NCBI GenBank assembly: GCA_014529385.2
Contig: CM043966.1
Span: forward strand, 103,737,087-103,801,086
Reading direction: 5' to 3'
From: Adiantum capillus-veneris
Taxonomy: Eukaryota > Streptophyta > Polypodiopsida > Polypodiales > Pteridaceae
DNA length: 64,000 nt
Every line of letters begins with the position of its first letter. The first letter of the stretch is position 1. Below are positions 22,393 to 34,196 of the stretch, piece by piece. The notes beneath the pieces are model-generated. The model was not told the origin of the DNA, ran no database searches, and saw only the letters and a program-made list of their open reading frames with translations. A program made the position numbers and the translations under genes.

Positions 22393-22741
22393 GGTAAATG
22401 TTGCATGTGATGTGAAAAATGCCCAAAAATAGGAGAAACGGAGCAGGAACAACACGTGCTATATAGCACAAATCATAGAAGACTATAAGGCTACCTGTTA
22501 TGCAAAAAACGGCACTGACAGAAATTTTGCACAAAATGACGAAATTGCTTGTGCAGACCTATCTGTAGTGGAAACAGAGACCGAAATGAGCTGGAATAAA
22601 AAATCTGAGCACACCAACCTCTTAGAGATCTCCCGAAGTATATGTCGACCTGCGAACGCTCGCCAAACCTCACTATAGTTGGAGAAAGTGAGGAGGCATA
22701 TGCTGGAGCAGCTGGTGACTAAGCCCAGGAGGACGTAACCT

Positions 22742-22753
22742 GCTCCGATACCA
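22742..22753 (-). promoter_or_regulatory. Copia primer-binding site
   Basis: The reverse complement reads TGGTATCGGAGC, one base off the initiator tRNA-Met complement, two bases inside the 5' LTR. Confidence 0.82.
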
Positions 22754-22755
22754 AT

Positions 22756-22984
22756 TGTTGGAATTAGGGTTGCAGAGAAACACACACAGCTTGGAGAATA
22801 TGAAGGAAGATCAAGGCACCTAATAGAGAGTGTTTTACTTAGTATGCAATGGAAATATAGATAGCCCTAGAGTGATGGGCGTATATACATTGCTCGGGGG
22901 GAAAAAAACCTCCTAAAGAGGGAAAAAATGCCCTGGCGGTCCTAGTGTGTTCACACACATCACTACCACATGTATATGGTAATA
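22756..22984 (-). repeat. Copia 5' LTR
   Basis: 229 bp, TGTTGGAATT...GGTAATA, diverged copy of 16912-17139. Confidence 0.86.
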
Positions 22985-24823
22985 GTGGTGGTTCTTTTGT
23001 GGAGGTAGATGGTTGGTCTTCTTCTTGGGTATCGTGAGGCTTTGATGCCTTGGAAGTTTCTAGCTCAGTACAAGTAGAAGATATTGACTCAGACCTTGCT
23101 GTCTCTTCAAGTGTCGGTTTCTTCCTTCTTTGGCTCGGTTTCTTTCTCATGTGTAGTGGTAGACTCTTTCTCCGCATCTGCCTCTTTATCAGACTCTTGT
23201 GAAGATTCACTTGCTTTTGAGTATCTTCTGCGGCCTTGTCCTGGTCCCCACCGGCTCTGCTTCTTTTTCTTTTTGTGTGTCACGTTGGTCACCTTCTTGT
23301 GCAGATTCTGTTTGTTTGGTGGACTCAAAATCTTTCTCTTTCTCAGGCTCCACTTCTTTATTGGTGTCTTTGCTTGTAGGTGAGGATGGTGGGCTATGCT
23401 TGGGATGGTCTTGTTGTTCTATATGCGGTGAGGTGGGTCGAGGAGATCCATAACTTTGTTCTTGTCTAGCCGTTTCATCGGCTTGCCTTTGGTCTTCCGC
23501 TTCCTTGGCTTTCTTGGCAGCTTCTTTTGCCTCCTTCAGCTTTAGAGCTTCATCCTCTTGGTACATTCTTTATAAACGCTCTGCTGGATCATTTGCCTCT
23601 TTTCTTATATGATGCTTCGTCCGAGGGCCTTTAATTCTAGCAGGTACCCATTTTTCTGGGCCTTCCCTTGTGCTTGCCTACTACGTTGGTACGCCTGTTT
23701 ATCTCTTTCAAAGCGTGCTTGTTTTTGAGCTGGCTCTTCTTGGTGTGCGGCCATAGCTTTTCTTTTCATCTCTTCTCTTCGAGCTCTCTTTTCTTTGTTG
23801 TCAGAGCTCTCACTGTTGTGCCATTCCGACGAGCTATCAACTGACTCTTTATCAAATAATTTATATAATCTTTTACCTGACCTTGTAGCTCTCGGAGAGG
23901 GTTGTACTACCAATATCCATGTATTTTGATCTCGAGTAGGTGGAAGGTTGTCGGCCATGCCGATGGCATGATATGCTATTCTAGTCAAGACCTCTGGCGC
24001 ACCCAAGTACGTGATTTTTCCTTCCTTCTTGGTGCCCTTAAAGGTTGTCAAGACATACTGCACGTGGTCCACTGGTTGTCTTGTTGTCGGCTTGAGAATC
24101 TGAGTGAATGTGGTGGCCACGGCATGATTTGGTGTAGTGTACCTTGGTGGCCTTTTTGCCAAGAAATGGAAGTGGTGGTGGTACTAATGGGCTGCCCCTT
24201 CCACTTGTTTGTGAATTAGGCCGGCAAGTGTAGCTGCAGCTGTCTCTTTGGTAAATGTGGCTGTAGTTTTCCTGTCCCTTGCTCGCATGGTTATTCCTTC
24301 TGTGGGCAATCTGAGTGCCTTTGCCACTATCTCTTTAGTGATCACTACTTCAACTTTGTTTCCTTGGGTGTCGGATATCTGTGTGGTTCCATCTTCTTTG
24401 ATTGTGGATAGAAGCTCATAAGCCTTTTAAAATCTACTCCGCAAGGCTCTTGTCTGTACAAATCCTTGAGCCCCATCTCTTGCGGTTAGCCTCTTTAGTC
24501 TCTGGCTTTGCGGCTACATCATAGACTTCTTTGGGCAGGAGTTGCAACTCCACCTAAATCCCCTCTTCACTCTTGAACCTGCCAGTGAAGACCATAGTGT
24601 GGTGCTCTTCCAGTTGTTCTCTAGAGAGATAGGATGCCTTTCTTGCTTTGAATGACTCGGGGTCTATTTGATAAGCGGGAATTTCCTGTAGTTTCTCCTT
24701 TTGGTTGAGCTTCTTTTGGCCCTCTTCGATGCTTGCATGGATCTTGATCAATGGATATAGTGCAAAGTTAGCAGATTTGTCGGAGTTTTCTTTGAAATGT
24801 CCTTTACACTGAAATGCTGACAA
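22985..24823 (-). pseudogene. Unfamiliar retroelement protein, N-terminal part
   Basis: Minus strand, beginning near 24823 (MSAFQCKGHFKEN). With two stops and a few shifts it reads through to 22985, where the copia element interrupts it. The first third has YQIDPESFKARKASYL. The middle (about 24050-24450) contains GNKVEVVITKEIVAKALRLP, which is reminiscent of the putative plant transposon protein domain (Transposase_32) seen in some plant LTR-element ORFs. The last third is highly charged low complexity (K/E/Q/S-rich, about 22990-23840). Together with 15035-16740 this would be a protein of well over 1000 residues. Function unknown; gag-like structural role is only a guess. Confidence 0.5.
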
Positions 24824-26884
24824 TTTTGTCCAATTTGCTTCAAATCAGTTTTTGAACAAGCAAAGATGCATAAAAACATGCAAGGAACAAAACTATATGG
24901 TCAAAACAAATATTTGCAACCAAAGCAAATAATCGTGATTATTTACAGCCAAGGAAATTTTTCACCTTTTTGCAAACTTGGCTTTATAGGATTGAAGTAT
25001 ATACCAAATACATGCTCTGAGTGAAATATGGGCTCATTTGGATGCACAGGGTGAAAATGGTACCAAATTTTGGCTTTAGCTCTCTCAAATAGTAGATATA
25101 AAGGAAATTTGAGATTTTGAGCTCCAAAGTGATTCAAAATTGGCTAGTGGGATTAACACATCATGTACTTTGGATGTATGATGGAAAAATATCAAAAATC
25201 CCCAATTTTGACCAGAAAGTAAATAATCGCAATTATTAACTTTTCTTCTAAAATTGACATTTTCTGGTACAAACTAATTCTAGGCATTGTATAGACCTTG
25301 GGTATGAGATATGAAGTGATTTGGATCAAGAAATGTTGTCCATAACCCAAAATTTGGCTTGCAAAGACTTCTTTGCATTTTTTGACAATTTTACAAGTAA
25401 TGGGTGGTCATTTTGGCTCATACTTGATTTTTGGCATGTAATAGGTGTGTACACATGATAGGTGAGGTGAGGTGAGAATTTTCAAGAAAAACTGATGCAA
25501 AAGTAAATAATCATGATTATTTACTACAGTGAAAAAATCTTTGCAAAACCTACCAATTTTGACCTAGACATGTGTCATACACCTAATACAAGTCCTAAAT
25601 TGAATTTGGTCATGCTAGCATCACTTTGTGCTCTGTCGACTCTGAAATCACCGTTTTTTGTGACGACACTTTCTGTTGGGTTGGTCGGTCAACTTTGAGG
25701 CTTTGGACGTGTCCGCAACATAGTCGTGAAGCAACCTGTCCAATTCTGGCTCATTTGGAGTTAGTTTGACCCCGTATGTTGAATTTGACTATTTGTAACC
25801 TTCGAGCCATTTTTTTCTTTTCGAGGGCTTTGCTTGATGGATTTCACCAAACCAAGCATATACATTGTATATGGACCTCAGAAGCAAGCCATTTGTGGAG
25901 TCAGGTCGCAATTCTGGCATTTCCCAAGAACCTAACTTTTCTATTGGGGACCCCCTCGACCCCAGCCAAATGGTCATTTGATGATATAGAAAGGTTCTAT
26001 TTTGTTAGGGAATGCTATGGTTCAAATCCCATCTGATTTGGTCAAGCTGGCAGGCCACTATGGTCAGTTTTAGGTCGTAGGTCTTCGTGCACTTCTCGGC
26101 TTCTAGGTTTTTTTCTAGGGCTTTAGACTAGCTATCGGCTATACAAAATGAATCATAGTTGAGTAAAGAACTTACCCCTCATGTCTCGTGTGAGACGGCG
26201 CTGAAAATGGTCAACTGTGGGCTCCAGAAAAGTCGCGCGAAAGATGCGGAAATCTCTCTCTACAAAGGCTCCAAGTGGAAATGAGGTGGTTTTAGCCTAC
26301 CTTGGATGTCTATACCCCGACTTCCCAAACCAAATTTCGCTAGATTTCCCCGTTAGTCCTACTAGGCCGTGAAATCTATGTTAGACTCAAAAATTTCCTT
26401 GATCGGATTCCTGTAGCTCATTCTGCAAGAATTTTGCAAAAGTAAGCATGTTCGCCTAATTTAGGCTTCCTCCTTCCATCTTCTGATTTCATTGAAATTT
26501 TTTTCGCTTGTCTACCTTGTCTTTTTTATCAGCATCGTGTCTTTCGTTTTTCCATCTTTTGTTTGTATTATTAACTTTTGGCCTGTTTAGTTGAAAAAAT
26601 CAAAGAAAATAGCAAAATGCTCTAAAAAGGTAAAGTAAAGATCCAATAATTAAGAAAATACCTTGAAAAAGACAGCTTTATTGTTTTTTGTTGGATTTTT
26701 CTATTTTTAAGCCTCATTATCAATAAAAATGATGAAAAATATCCAAAAAATGACTATTTTTGATGATTTTTTGATAGTATATACACTATTTACACTCATC
26801 GAGAAGATATTATCAATTAATTTTCCCTTGATGATGAATTATAAGGGCATTATTAGGTAATTTTGCAAAAAATACACGTTAACA
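24824..26884. other. Non-coding leader/LTR sequence between two minus-strand elements
   Basis: No gene. The left part (24917-25530) holds three copies of a palindromic 22-mer. The right end ...ACACGTTAACA at 26884 is followed by TCAATCTTTTTCCTCCCTCTTC, the reverse of a polypurine tract, so the right part is the 3' LTR of the gypsy element that starts at 26885. Its left border, and the 5' LTR of the element to the left, were not resolved. Confidence 0.55.
24925..25524. repeat. About 290-bp repeats with a 22-bp palindrome, left array
   Basis: GTAAATAATC-N2-GATTATTTAC or a one- to two-base variant occurs at 24925-24946, 25219-25240 and 25503-25524 (spacing 294 and 284). Sequence between is diverged but shares AAATTTTGG, TTTTGACC and CATTTTGGCT-like pieces. 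Confidence 0.8.
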
Positions 26885-27159
26885 TCAATCTTTTTCCTCC
26901 CTCTTCAAACATTGCGCTTAATTACTTAGTACTTAGCCCTTCCACCCCTCCTAGATGGCATACTCCGAGACGACTCTATGCATGGGTGGAACAATCGTGT
27001 CTATGCATAGCCCTAGTTGGCTCTACCATGATATGAGATCAATGCAGTTCAAATTAATATGCTGTGCAAGAGCTGGGTCTTGAGTAATTAACTCAAGGGT
27101 TTTCGATGTCGAGGTTTGCTGTTGATGTCTTCCAAAGAGCAAGTCTTGTAGCTTGTGTG

Positions 27160-28135
27160 CTCTCTAACTAATTGTAGCATCAAGATGCTTTAGCACACTA
27201 ATTTCTTGAGCTGTTGGTAGCACTTTTGACTGTTGTCGAGCTTTTTCTCGCCATTGGTAGCTTGGTCGGTTTGGTGCTGCAAGGGGTTGTGGAGTCTGTT
27301 GAGACTTAACTCTCCATTGCTTGATTGGTTTCGCAGTTTGTGGAGAAGATAAGTGATTCTTCCAAACCATTTCCATGTTCGGTTCCTTGCTCTGAGATGC
27401 CCATCTCTGTGTTTTAACCCTTTGAACCTTCTTTTGTTTTGTCGGTGAAGTTTAGGCACCTAGATTTGAATCGGTTTATCCTTAAGATGTGATTTTGGTA
27501 CCCAAATTTGCCCGACTCCTTGCATGCTACATGTAGCATTTGATTGTCGAGGGGATGGAGAAGATTGACTACTTCGTGGTTTGGTCTCCTTATTGCTTCT
27601 TTTCCATTCCTCCTTACTTGGTGCAATTGGAACAATGAGTTGCCCTCCTTTAGGTGATAGCTTAAGCTGATTTGTATCCCATTCTGGTACTGTTTTGTAT
27701 GTTCTCATCCAGGGAGTTTCAAGAATCATCTTCTCATTCATGTGTTCATCTGGCAAGCAGACAAACTCATGAGGACATGAACATCTATGTACTATCACGT
27801 TCAAGTTGGCTACTCTCAATGTTGGAGTTGGGTTCTTGTTGCATCCTTTGATTGTCGCTATTTCGGTCGCATCGTCAATGCTTGATTTGTTGCCTTCTTG
27901 TATGTGGAATAACTGACTACATTTACTCTAGCTCCTACATTGGCCAAATCATTGGTGCTATGATTGTTGAAATGTACTTTGATGTGCAGGTCCATTTCAT
28001 CTAACCAGTCATCATCTGTTGAAATTGTGTCTTTAGGTAATTCCCATTTTTTATCATCTATTTCAAAAGTGTTGATGGGAATCGATATCTGTTGATTCTT
28101 GAGAGCAGCCTTCCACTTGAGTACCCAAAGCCAAG
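27160..28135 (-). pseudogene. Retropepsin-like domain downstream of integrase
   Basis: Read leftwards from about 28135 the frame gives EEAWLWVLKWKAALKNQQ, an acidic stretch, then ANVGARVNVVS near 27915, which fits the D-[ST]-G-A-x-x-N/S-V box with the Asp replaced by Asn. After a frame change near 27850 it reads VIVHRCSCPHEFVCLPDEHM and MILETPWMR near 27700, which fits the ILG-x-PW closing motif. A basic, polar tail follows to about 27160. A protease in this place is not the normal gypsy order. It could be a genuine extra domain, or a fragment of another element fused to this one. Confidence 0.5.
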
Positions 28136-28160
28136 CTTCCTCTTGGGCTTCCTCAATAAC

Positions 28161-29364
28161 CTACTGTTGTTTGATCTTTCTTTTCCTGGACGCATGCATT
28201 CTCTCTAGAAATTCATTGGTTAGTGGTAGATTGTATTTCTTTAAATGACATCCTTTAATCCAATTAGCCATTGGTTTACCATCTAGGGTGGACAATTTTA
28301 GTGCTCCACTTGGAGATACATCTTCAATGATAAATGGTCCATTTCTCTTTTTCTTAAACTTGGGAATGTGTTGCTTAAGGGAATAGATTAAAACTAAGTC
28401 CCCGTTTTTGAAGATTTTTGTGATTAAGTGGGAATCAAAAACCTGTTTTTGTTTTCGCTTTTGTGCATAGATATGAGCTATAGTAGTTATCCTTTGCTCG
28501 TCTAGATTTTCCAAATCTTCGATTCTTTCTGACAATTCATGTCCACTCTACTCAAGATTTTGTGCTACCCTTAATGTCGGCAATAGAAATTCTAGCTATT
28601 GGCAGTATGCCATCAAGACCATAAACAACGTTAAAGGGTGTACCATTTAAAGCTGTTTTGAATGAAACTCGATAAGCCCATAGAGCAGCATGGAGATTCA
28701 TTTCCGAGTCTGTCCTTCCTGAACTAACCACTTTAGTCAGCACCGAGCTAAGAATTTTATTTGTATGCTTAGCTTGTTCATTTGCTTGTGGGTGATAGGG
28801 ATCTGATTTGTTATGGATGACCATAAACTCATTAAGAAAATACTCTATTACCTTGTTGAGGAAATGAGTTCCCTGATCACTGACAATCTCTATTGGCAGT
28901 CCATATCTCGTGAATACATACTTATATAAGAATGCAGCAGTGGTTCTCTCATCATTCTTTTGAGTTGCTTTAGCCTCGGTCCACTTGGTCAAATAGTGAG
29001 CTTGGGTTCTATAAGCCGGTGGTTGTATTGGTCCAACAAAATCTACACCCCATTTTGCGAAAGCTCTAGCCCCCATCATTGGTCTTAAGGGCATGCTATC
29101 TACTCATGTTGGCATTTTTGCTCGTTGGCAAGGATCACACCTTCGAGCATATTCTTTGACATCTGGAAAAAGTGTTGGCCAACATATGCATGCCATCAAG
29201 ATTGCTCTTGTGGTGGTCTCACTAGAAAAGCAACCTCTAGCTAATCCAGCATGTGCGTGTTCTATACACTCGTTTTCATTTGCACAAAGACACAAATGTT
29301 GATCTTTTACCTCTCCAATACAATTGGTTGCCAATAAGAGCATAGTCTCTTGCTTCAATTTCAA
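28161..29364 (-). pseudogene. Gypsy integrase
   Basis: From 29364: HHCC zinc-binding N-terminus (HAHAG...CICWP...CDPCQRAK), catalytic core with WGVDFVGPI and IVSDQGTHF, then PYHPQANEQAKHTNKIL, where the expected catalytic Glu is a Lys. The C-terminal domain (28161-28535) has FKNGDLVLIYSLKQH and LKKYNLPL. A stop near 29106 and a frame change near 28545 separate the parts. Type matches the integrases of plant Athila/Tat-like gypsy elements, by my recollection. Confidence 0.82.
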
Positions 29365-29516
29365 TTGCTCTGTTTACTCATATCCTCAGGAAATGTTCGG
29401 CTTGATAAGTAAGTAACCAGATAATTACTCCACTTAGGAACAAGTGACATTTGAAACAATGTTACATGAGGTATGGGTGTCTATTTTTGACATTGAGGGC
29501 AATCTTTTACAAAATA

Positions 29517-30550
29517 TCAAACATCTCTCCTCATAGATGATTGCTCGATTAATCCGATTGTGATAGGAAGTGGTATTTGTGAATCCACTTGAGCTATTGT
29601 CATTAATGACACAATGTTTTCCGACCATCTAGGTATCATTTCTACGGAGAACAAATAGGCATCTGGTAGATCATCGTCTACCCCTTTAGATGATTCTCCT
29701 GAAACAATCCTTGACAAATCATTTGCTCGTTGATGTGTATTGCCTTTTTTTACAACCATAGTGAAATCAAATTTGAGGAGAATGATGGGCCATCTCACTA
29801 TTCTCCCTGTGCTGCATGTCTTGTTAACCAAATACAATAAGGCTTGATGGTCCACAAAGAACACAAACTTGTTGGCTAATAGGTAATGCCTATACTTTTT
29901 AACAGCAAAGATCATTCCTAGTCCTTCTCTCTTGGTGGTGGTGTATTCTTTTCTGCCATGTTCAATTGTCGGCTAGCATAAGAAATAGGAAAGTCAATTT
30001 TCCTGTCTCTTGGTTGAGCTAGTATACAACCGATAGCAAAATTAGAAACATCTACATGTATGTGGAATACCTTATCCCAATCTAGTGCTTTTAATATTGG
30101 AGCTAAGGATGAGAGCTTTCTTAATCTTCATGAAGGTTTCTTCACACACCTCGGTCCATTCAAAGTGCGTAATCAAGCTATACATGGGTTTTGCAATTAT
30201 AGCGTACATGTAGATGAACCTTCGGTAATATCTACAATGTCCCATGAAGGCTTGTACCCCCTTTACTATTGTTGGTCTAGGCAAATCAGCAATGACATGA
30301 ATCTTCTTCATATTAGTAGCCATGCCATTTTTAGACACTATATGTCCAAGAATTTTTCCTTGTCTACCCATGATGTGCAATTTTCAAGATTTAAACAAAT
30401 CCTATAAAGTCTACATTTTTTGAATACCTTTTTAAAGTGTTCAAAATGATCATCCCGGATTGATGAATGGGAACTGATCAAAATCTCTTTGTTTTCCATT
30501 TCATTTTTCAATTTTCCCAGATTCTTCAAGATTAGCCCCGTTATCCCCAC
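29517..30550 (-). pseudogene. Gypsy RT thumb/connection and RNase H, catalytic palm missing
   Basis: From 30550: HFEHFKKVFKKCRLYRICLN and GHIVSKNGMATNMKKI, the part of RT that follows the YxDD box. Then comes FMGHCRYYRRFI and EWTEVCEETFMKIKKAL, the connection. RNase H is represented by MIFAVKKYRHYLLANKFVFF and DHQALLYLVN at 29517-29915. The fingers and palm, including YxDD, are absent: the frame passes straight from the linker at 30566-30850 into the thumb. An internal deletion of several hundred bases is the simplest reading. Confidence 0.78.
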
Positions 30551-30565
30551 CTTCTCTAGGGTTTT

Positions 30566-31594
30566 CTATAAATCATTCCATAAGTATGGTCTGAGTTTTA
30601 ACAGCTCTCGCAAGGTAAGAGTGTATTGGATGGGTGTAGACATGATTGAATGAATGTTATCTACTTCTAGGGTTTGTTCATCTCTTTTTACTTGAGTGGT
30701 CTTACACACGATGGATTCATCTTCGTTATCTCCCAAGTAAGAAGGTAATGTTTTCAAGGTCAATGGTTTCAACATTCTTGAAGCTTCCGATCCGCAATCC
30801 CCATACAAGGATTGTACCTCCATATTCATATCAGTAGGTAGGCTATCCAACTAGACATCCTCTATAGGAGCTGACTTTAGAGTTAGGCTCCCATCATTAA
30901 TCTCTCTTACTTTTTCCCATAAGTATCCTGGCCAGTCTTCCTCTATGAATGGAATTCCATCTAAGGCATCTTCGCTGTCACGCACTATAAGCTCTAGTTC
31001 GTTTGTTTCACGGTAGGGTTCTACCACCACATCAGATTTTTCTTTCGTTTCTTTTACTACAAGCTTCTCAGATTTTGCAATACTTTCAAGCTTCGGTTTT
31101 TGTTTTTCCAACATTTCTTGCGTGATTCTTATCAAATTTTGATAAGCTTCCAGCTTAGCTGCTTCCATGTCTGGAGATGGATAATTTTTCCATTTGTTTT
31201 CCATGTTTTGGACTGCTTTAATTCCAACTTGGTAGGCTTCCAAGGTGGCATTAATAGGCTCAAAGATTTTATCAACCAAAATGGATCCTCCAGATTTTAC
31301 GGTTGTTTCCTTGAATTCACTGCCAGTTTCTTTCAGCTTGTCCTGGACTAGCTTCTTTGCTTTCTCCTCGATTTCAACCCGTGGTTTTTGTTTTCTCATT
31401 TCATATATTTTGCTTCTGCTCCTTTTGATTCTTTGAGAAGAAAATTTTGTATTTTTCGAATCATCAGAGGAGTTGTGTTTCTTTTTCTTTGCCTGGGCTC
31501 TAGTGATTACCTTGATTGGAACAATCGGTTCACTCTCTGATGAGCTACTAGGCATCACTTGGACTCTGCTTACTACGGTTTTACCCTTGTTCAA
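30566..31594 (-). pseudogene. Charged gag-pol linker
   Basis: Two nearly abutting minus-strand frames (31594-30851 and 30850-30566). The first is Lys/Glu-rich and helical, with RAQAKKKKHNSSDDSKN, EIEEKAKKLVQDKLKETG and PYLWEKVREINDGS-like text. The second ends LTLRELLKLRPYLW, which in related plant gypsy elements precedes the protease. No protease box is found here, consistent with a deletion running into RT. Confidence 0.6.
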
Positions 31595-31599
31595 AGGAT

Positions 31600-33143
31600 T
31601 TTTAGGCCAATCTTCCAGAAAGTGTCCTCCCTTTTTGCAACATTGTATGAAATATTATTCAATTGGTTTGAGGTTTTTGTCAGGCTCTGGACATTCGTTT
31701 TTCCAATGGTCATCATCACCACACTTATGATAGTTTCCTGTTCTAGGCTTCATCATGGATCTTCCCATGGGAGGTCTGACACCTTGATCTTCCATTGGTG
31801 GTGGATGTGGATTATATCAATCTCCTTCTACCATTACTGTAGATGGACTAGACTCTACATAGGGTGTAACAAGCACTAATGCTTGTTCATATATGACTCC
31901 TTCAGAGTGCATGTACTTTACAGGCACTGCATTATATCCTAGATACAGAGGTTGTTGTCCCAACATAGGTTGAGGTCTTTCCATACCCATTGGTGATCTT
32001 TGAGCTTGGGCCATATTAGGCTGATATCTTTACATGGGTTGTCCTTGTGGCCTCATGGGCACGTATTGAACATTCCCATCATACTTTGGTCTGAAGTAGC
32101 AGTCACGGGTCTCATGGTTGGTCCATTTACCCTCGATTGCACACCATTTTTGTGGCCTAATTGGTTGTCCCTGTGGAGGTATTCCTTGTCCTAGTCCTCT
32201 CATAGGTGCTTTTTGCATGTTGTTCATCATGTCGTTCATCCTTTTTAGCATATCTTCTATGGTTGAGAGTGGTGCCGCAGGAGCTGTTCCCACTTGTGTT
32301 GATTTAGTGGATGCTTTTTTCTCGCTTTGGTTATCCTTAGGGACATCTTCTTTGTTGAAAATATCACAATTGTCTCCTAGGTCAATAGCATCTGGCACAC
32401 ACGCTTCTAGGGTTGTATGCTTTTTACTATAGAGGATAGCATGAAGTTCTTCGTTTAGCAATCCCTCCAAAAACAAAGATGCAAGACGTTCTTCTGCAGG
32501 TATCTCCATCTCTGGGCATCTAGCAATGTATTGTTTCATTCGAGTTGCACAATCCCTAACAGACTCACCATGTTTCTGTTTAAAGCTGTAGATTTGAGAT
32601 ACCATATTATGTTTGATCCCCGTTTTGGAACAAGCAGCTACAAATCCTTCAGCTAATGTGTTCAAGTCCATGATTGACCTTAGTGGAATGTTTTGGAACC
32701 ATGTCAATGCTTTTCCTTCTAATGTCATTCCAAACCCCTCAAACTGAGCATGGAAATCGAATTACACTCTACTCTTAGCACTTGCTTAAATCTTGCTAAG
32801 TGGTCGTATGGATCCCTTGATCCACTATATTTTTTGACCCATTTTTTGAAATCATCTGGTCTGACGCATCTCTTTGGTTCAACTCCAGGTCTTCTGGGAG
32901 TTGGTCCTGTTCTGAGTCCTTCAAACCAATCTATTGGAAATAGTGACTCATGTAGCCCAGACTGGCCTTAGTGTCACCCGGTTTTCTACGTGATGAGGTG
33001 GTTTCTAGTTTCTTCACATTACTCTCAGATGATCTGTCACGGTGTTCATCCATGGGAATTGTTTCTTGTCCTTGCCCCAGCATCCAATCCTGTATGGAAT
33101 ACCCTTGGTATTTGGTTTGCTCTACCTCCTCAGGAGTCATCAT
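31600..33143 (-). pseudogene. Gypsy gag with zinc knuckles
   Basis: Retrotransposon gag core from about 32860 to 32030: YDHLARFKQVL-like start, MTLEGKALTWFQNIPL, HGESVRDCATRMKQYI and RLASLFLEGLLNEEL. Downstream is a Cys/His stretch (WCAIEGKWTNHETRDCYF) and, near 31680-31740, a CCHC knuckle (CGDDDHWKNEC) followed by a degenerate second knuckle. Frame breaks lie near 32940, 32740, 32025 and 31815. The part nearest 33143 (SIQDWMLGQGQETIP) is a Gln/Ser-rich lead-in. Confidence 0.75.
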
Positions 33144-33692
33144 AACAAAGTTGTTGTTATAGCAATTCCTATACAGGTAGGTTGTACGTATGCTGATCCC
33201 TTATCTTTGATCTCGAAGATATAGATGATCTTCATGGCCGTTAATTGTCCTGGTTTGGCATGAGAATTCCACAGAAGATATCTTATGTTTCTATCTTCCC
33301 AACAATAGACTCCGATCCGAAGATTATCCGTACTAAGCCATTTCAAAGGCTTCAAGTCTACTTGATCATATCCCTCAAATTCTAAAGTTGGTGGTCCTTC
33401 TTTTGCTGACATATCTGGGATTATGGTGTTTACTTCTAACCCCCATTTGTCTATCATGTCAGGGTTTTCGACTTGTAAATACTCAATTTCTTTGATCCAT
33501 GTATATTTTTTCTTGTTTGTTTGCCCTAACCTCTTCTTAGAACTCAATACCATGGTCATCAATGCGAATAGCATACTCCTCATTAGGGTCCAAGTAAACC
33601 TAGGCTCCATGACGGTTAGTCTTGTAAAAAGATAGTAGATGCTTATAGCGCACCGTCGTTCTAGTTTCCGAGTGAGTCATGTAAGAAGACAT
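33140..33692 (-). pseudogene. Unfamiliar N-terminal domain upstream of gag
   Basis: Begins at an ATG at 33690-33692 (MSSYMTHSETRTTVRYKHLL). It passes one stop near 33603 and one frameshift near 33540, then is open to 33140 (DMIDKWGLEVNTI, FEGYDQVDLKPLKWLST, KPGQLTAMKIIYIFEIKDKG). About 180 residues, mixed alpha/beta by appearance, no domain recognised. It lies in the leader-proximal position of the gypsy polyprotein. Confidence 0.45.
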
Positions 33693-34196
33693 TTCGAATG
33701 TTGAATCTGAAAAAGTGTCTAAGACTTCTTCAGGAATTGTGTGCAAGGAATTGCCTTGATTCACACTTTCTTCGGTGGAGTATGCCCTGATTTCCTAGTA
33801 CACGACCAGATCTAAGGTTCATATAGACTTATGAAGCCCTCGATAGTTACTCACCTTTGGATTGACTTGTCGTCAATTTCCACTTGATTCAATTGCAACT
33901 TTCTGTCAAGCCACTCATTCCTCGTGTGCACAAATTTGATCAAGTTAGCTATTCTTCTATAAATACAGTAGAGTTTTTGCTAATCTCGTAATTGGTCTCT
34001 GTGTATCACTTCAAATCGAGCTATGAGAGTCAAAATTTGACTTTCAAATTCGACTTTAGCAAAAAATCAAAGGTTTGATCTACAACCTGAAAACTAAGTG
34101 TACATGTATCAAGTTTAATCCGATTGAACCCAAAATTTCCCTGTAGCTTTATATTATGTTGGTCTATCACTGTATAAGTTCAAAAGTCAAAATTGA
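33693..34196. other. Leader of the old gypsy element
   Basis: AT-rich, non-coding. The last part (about 34020-34196) resembles the inter-palindrome sequence found beyond the inserted element (TATCAAGTTTAATCC, AAAATTTCCC). The ATTGA target duplication of the younger gypsy insertion is at 34192-34196. Confidence 0.6.

Larger units (their letters stand above)
16912..22984 (-). mobile_element. Ty1/copia element, internally inverted and duplicated
   Basis: LTRs at 16912-17139 and 22756-22984 start TGTTGGAA and end GGTAACA (GGTAATA on the right). The minus-strand primer site lies at 22742-22753 and the purine tract at 17140-17152. Gag (21.34-22.39 kb) and RT/RNase H (17.15-18.8 kb) read on the minus strand, but the protease/integrase block between them reads on the + strand, so it has been inverted. 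A 1080-bp-offset tandem duplication covers one inversion breakpoint. The LTRs differ at very roughly 9% of positions by eye. No clear target duplication was found. Confidence 0.88.
26885..33692 (-). mobile_element. Old Ty3/gypsy element, interior
   Basis: Minus-strand order from 33692: unfamiliar N-terminal domain, gag, zinc knuckles, charged linker, RT thumb/connection, RNase H, integrase, then a protease-like domain and the polypurine tract (26885-26906). Many stops and shifts mark it as old. The catalytic RT palm is missing. The 5' leader runs right past 33692 and is interrupted at 34197 by the younger gypsy element. No 5' LTR could be defined. Confidence 0.75.

Noticed and set aside
24925-25524. 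Evenly spaced palindromes as a CRISPR array
   Set aside because: Spacing is about 290 bp, the intervals are diverged tandem repeats and there are no cas genes.
14734-33692. One giant element uniting the unfamiliar ORF and the old gypsy pol
   Set aside because: A separate polypurine tract and LTR end at 26884-26906 closes the gypsy element before the unfamiliar ORF begins.
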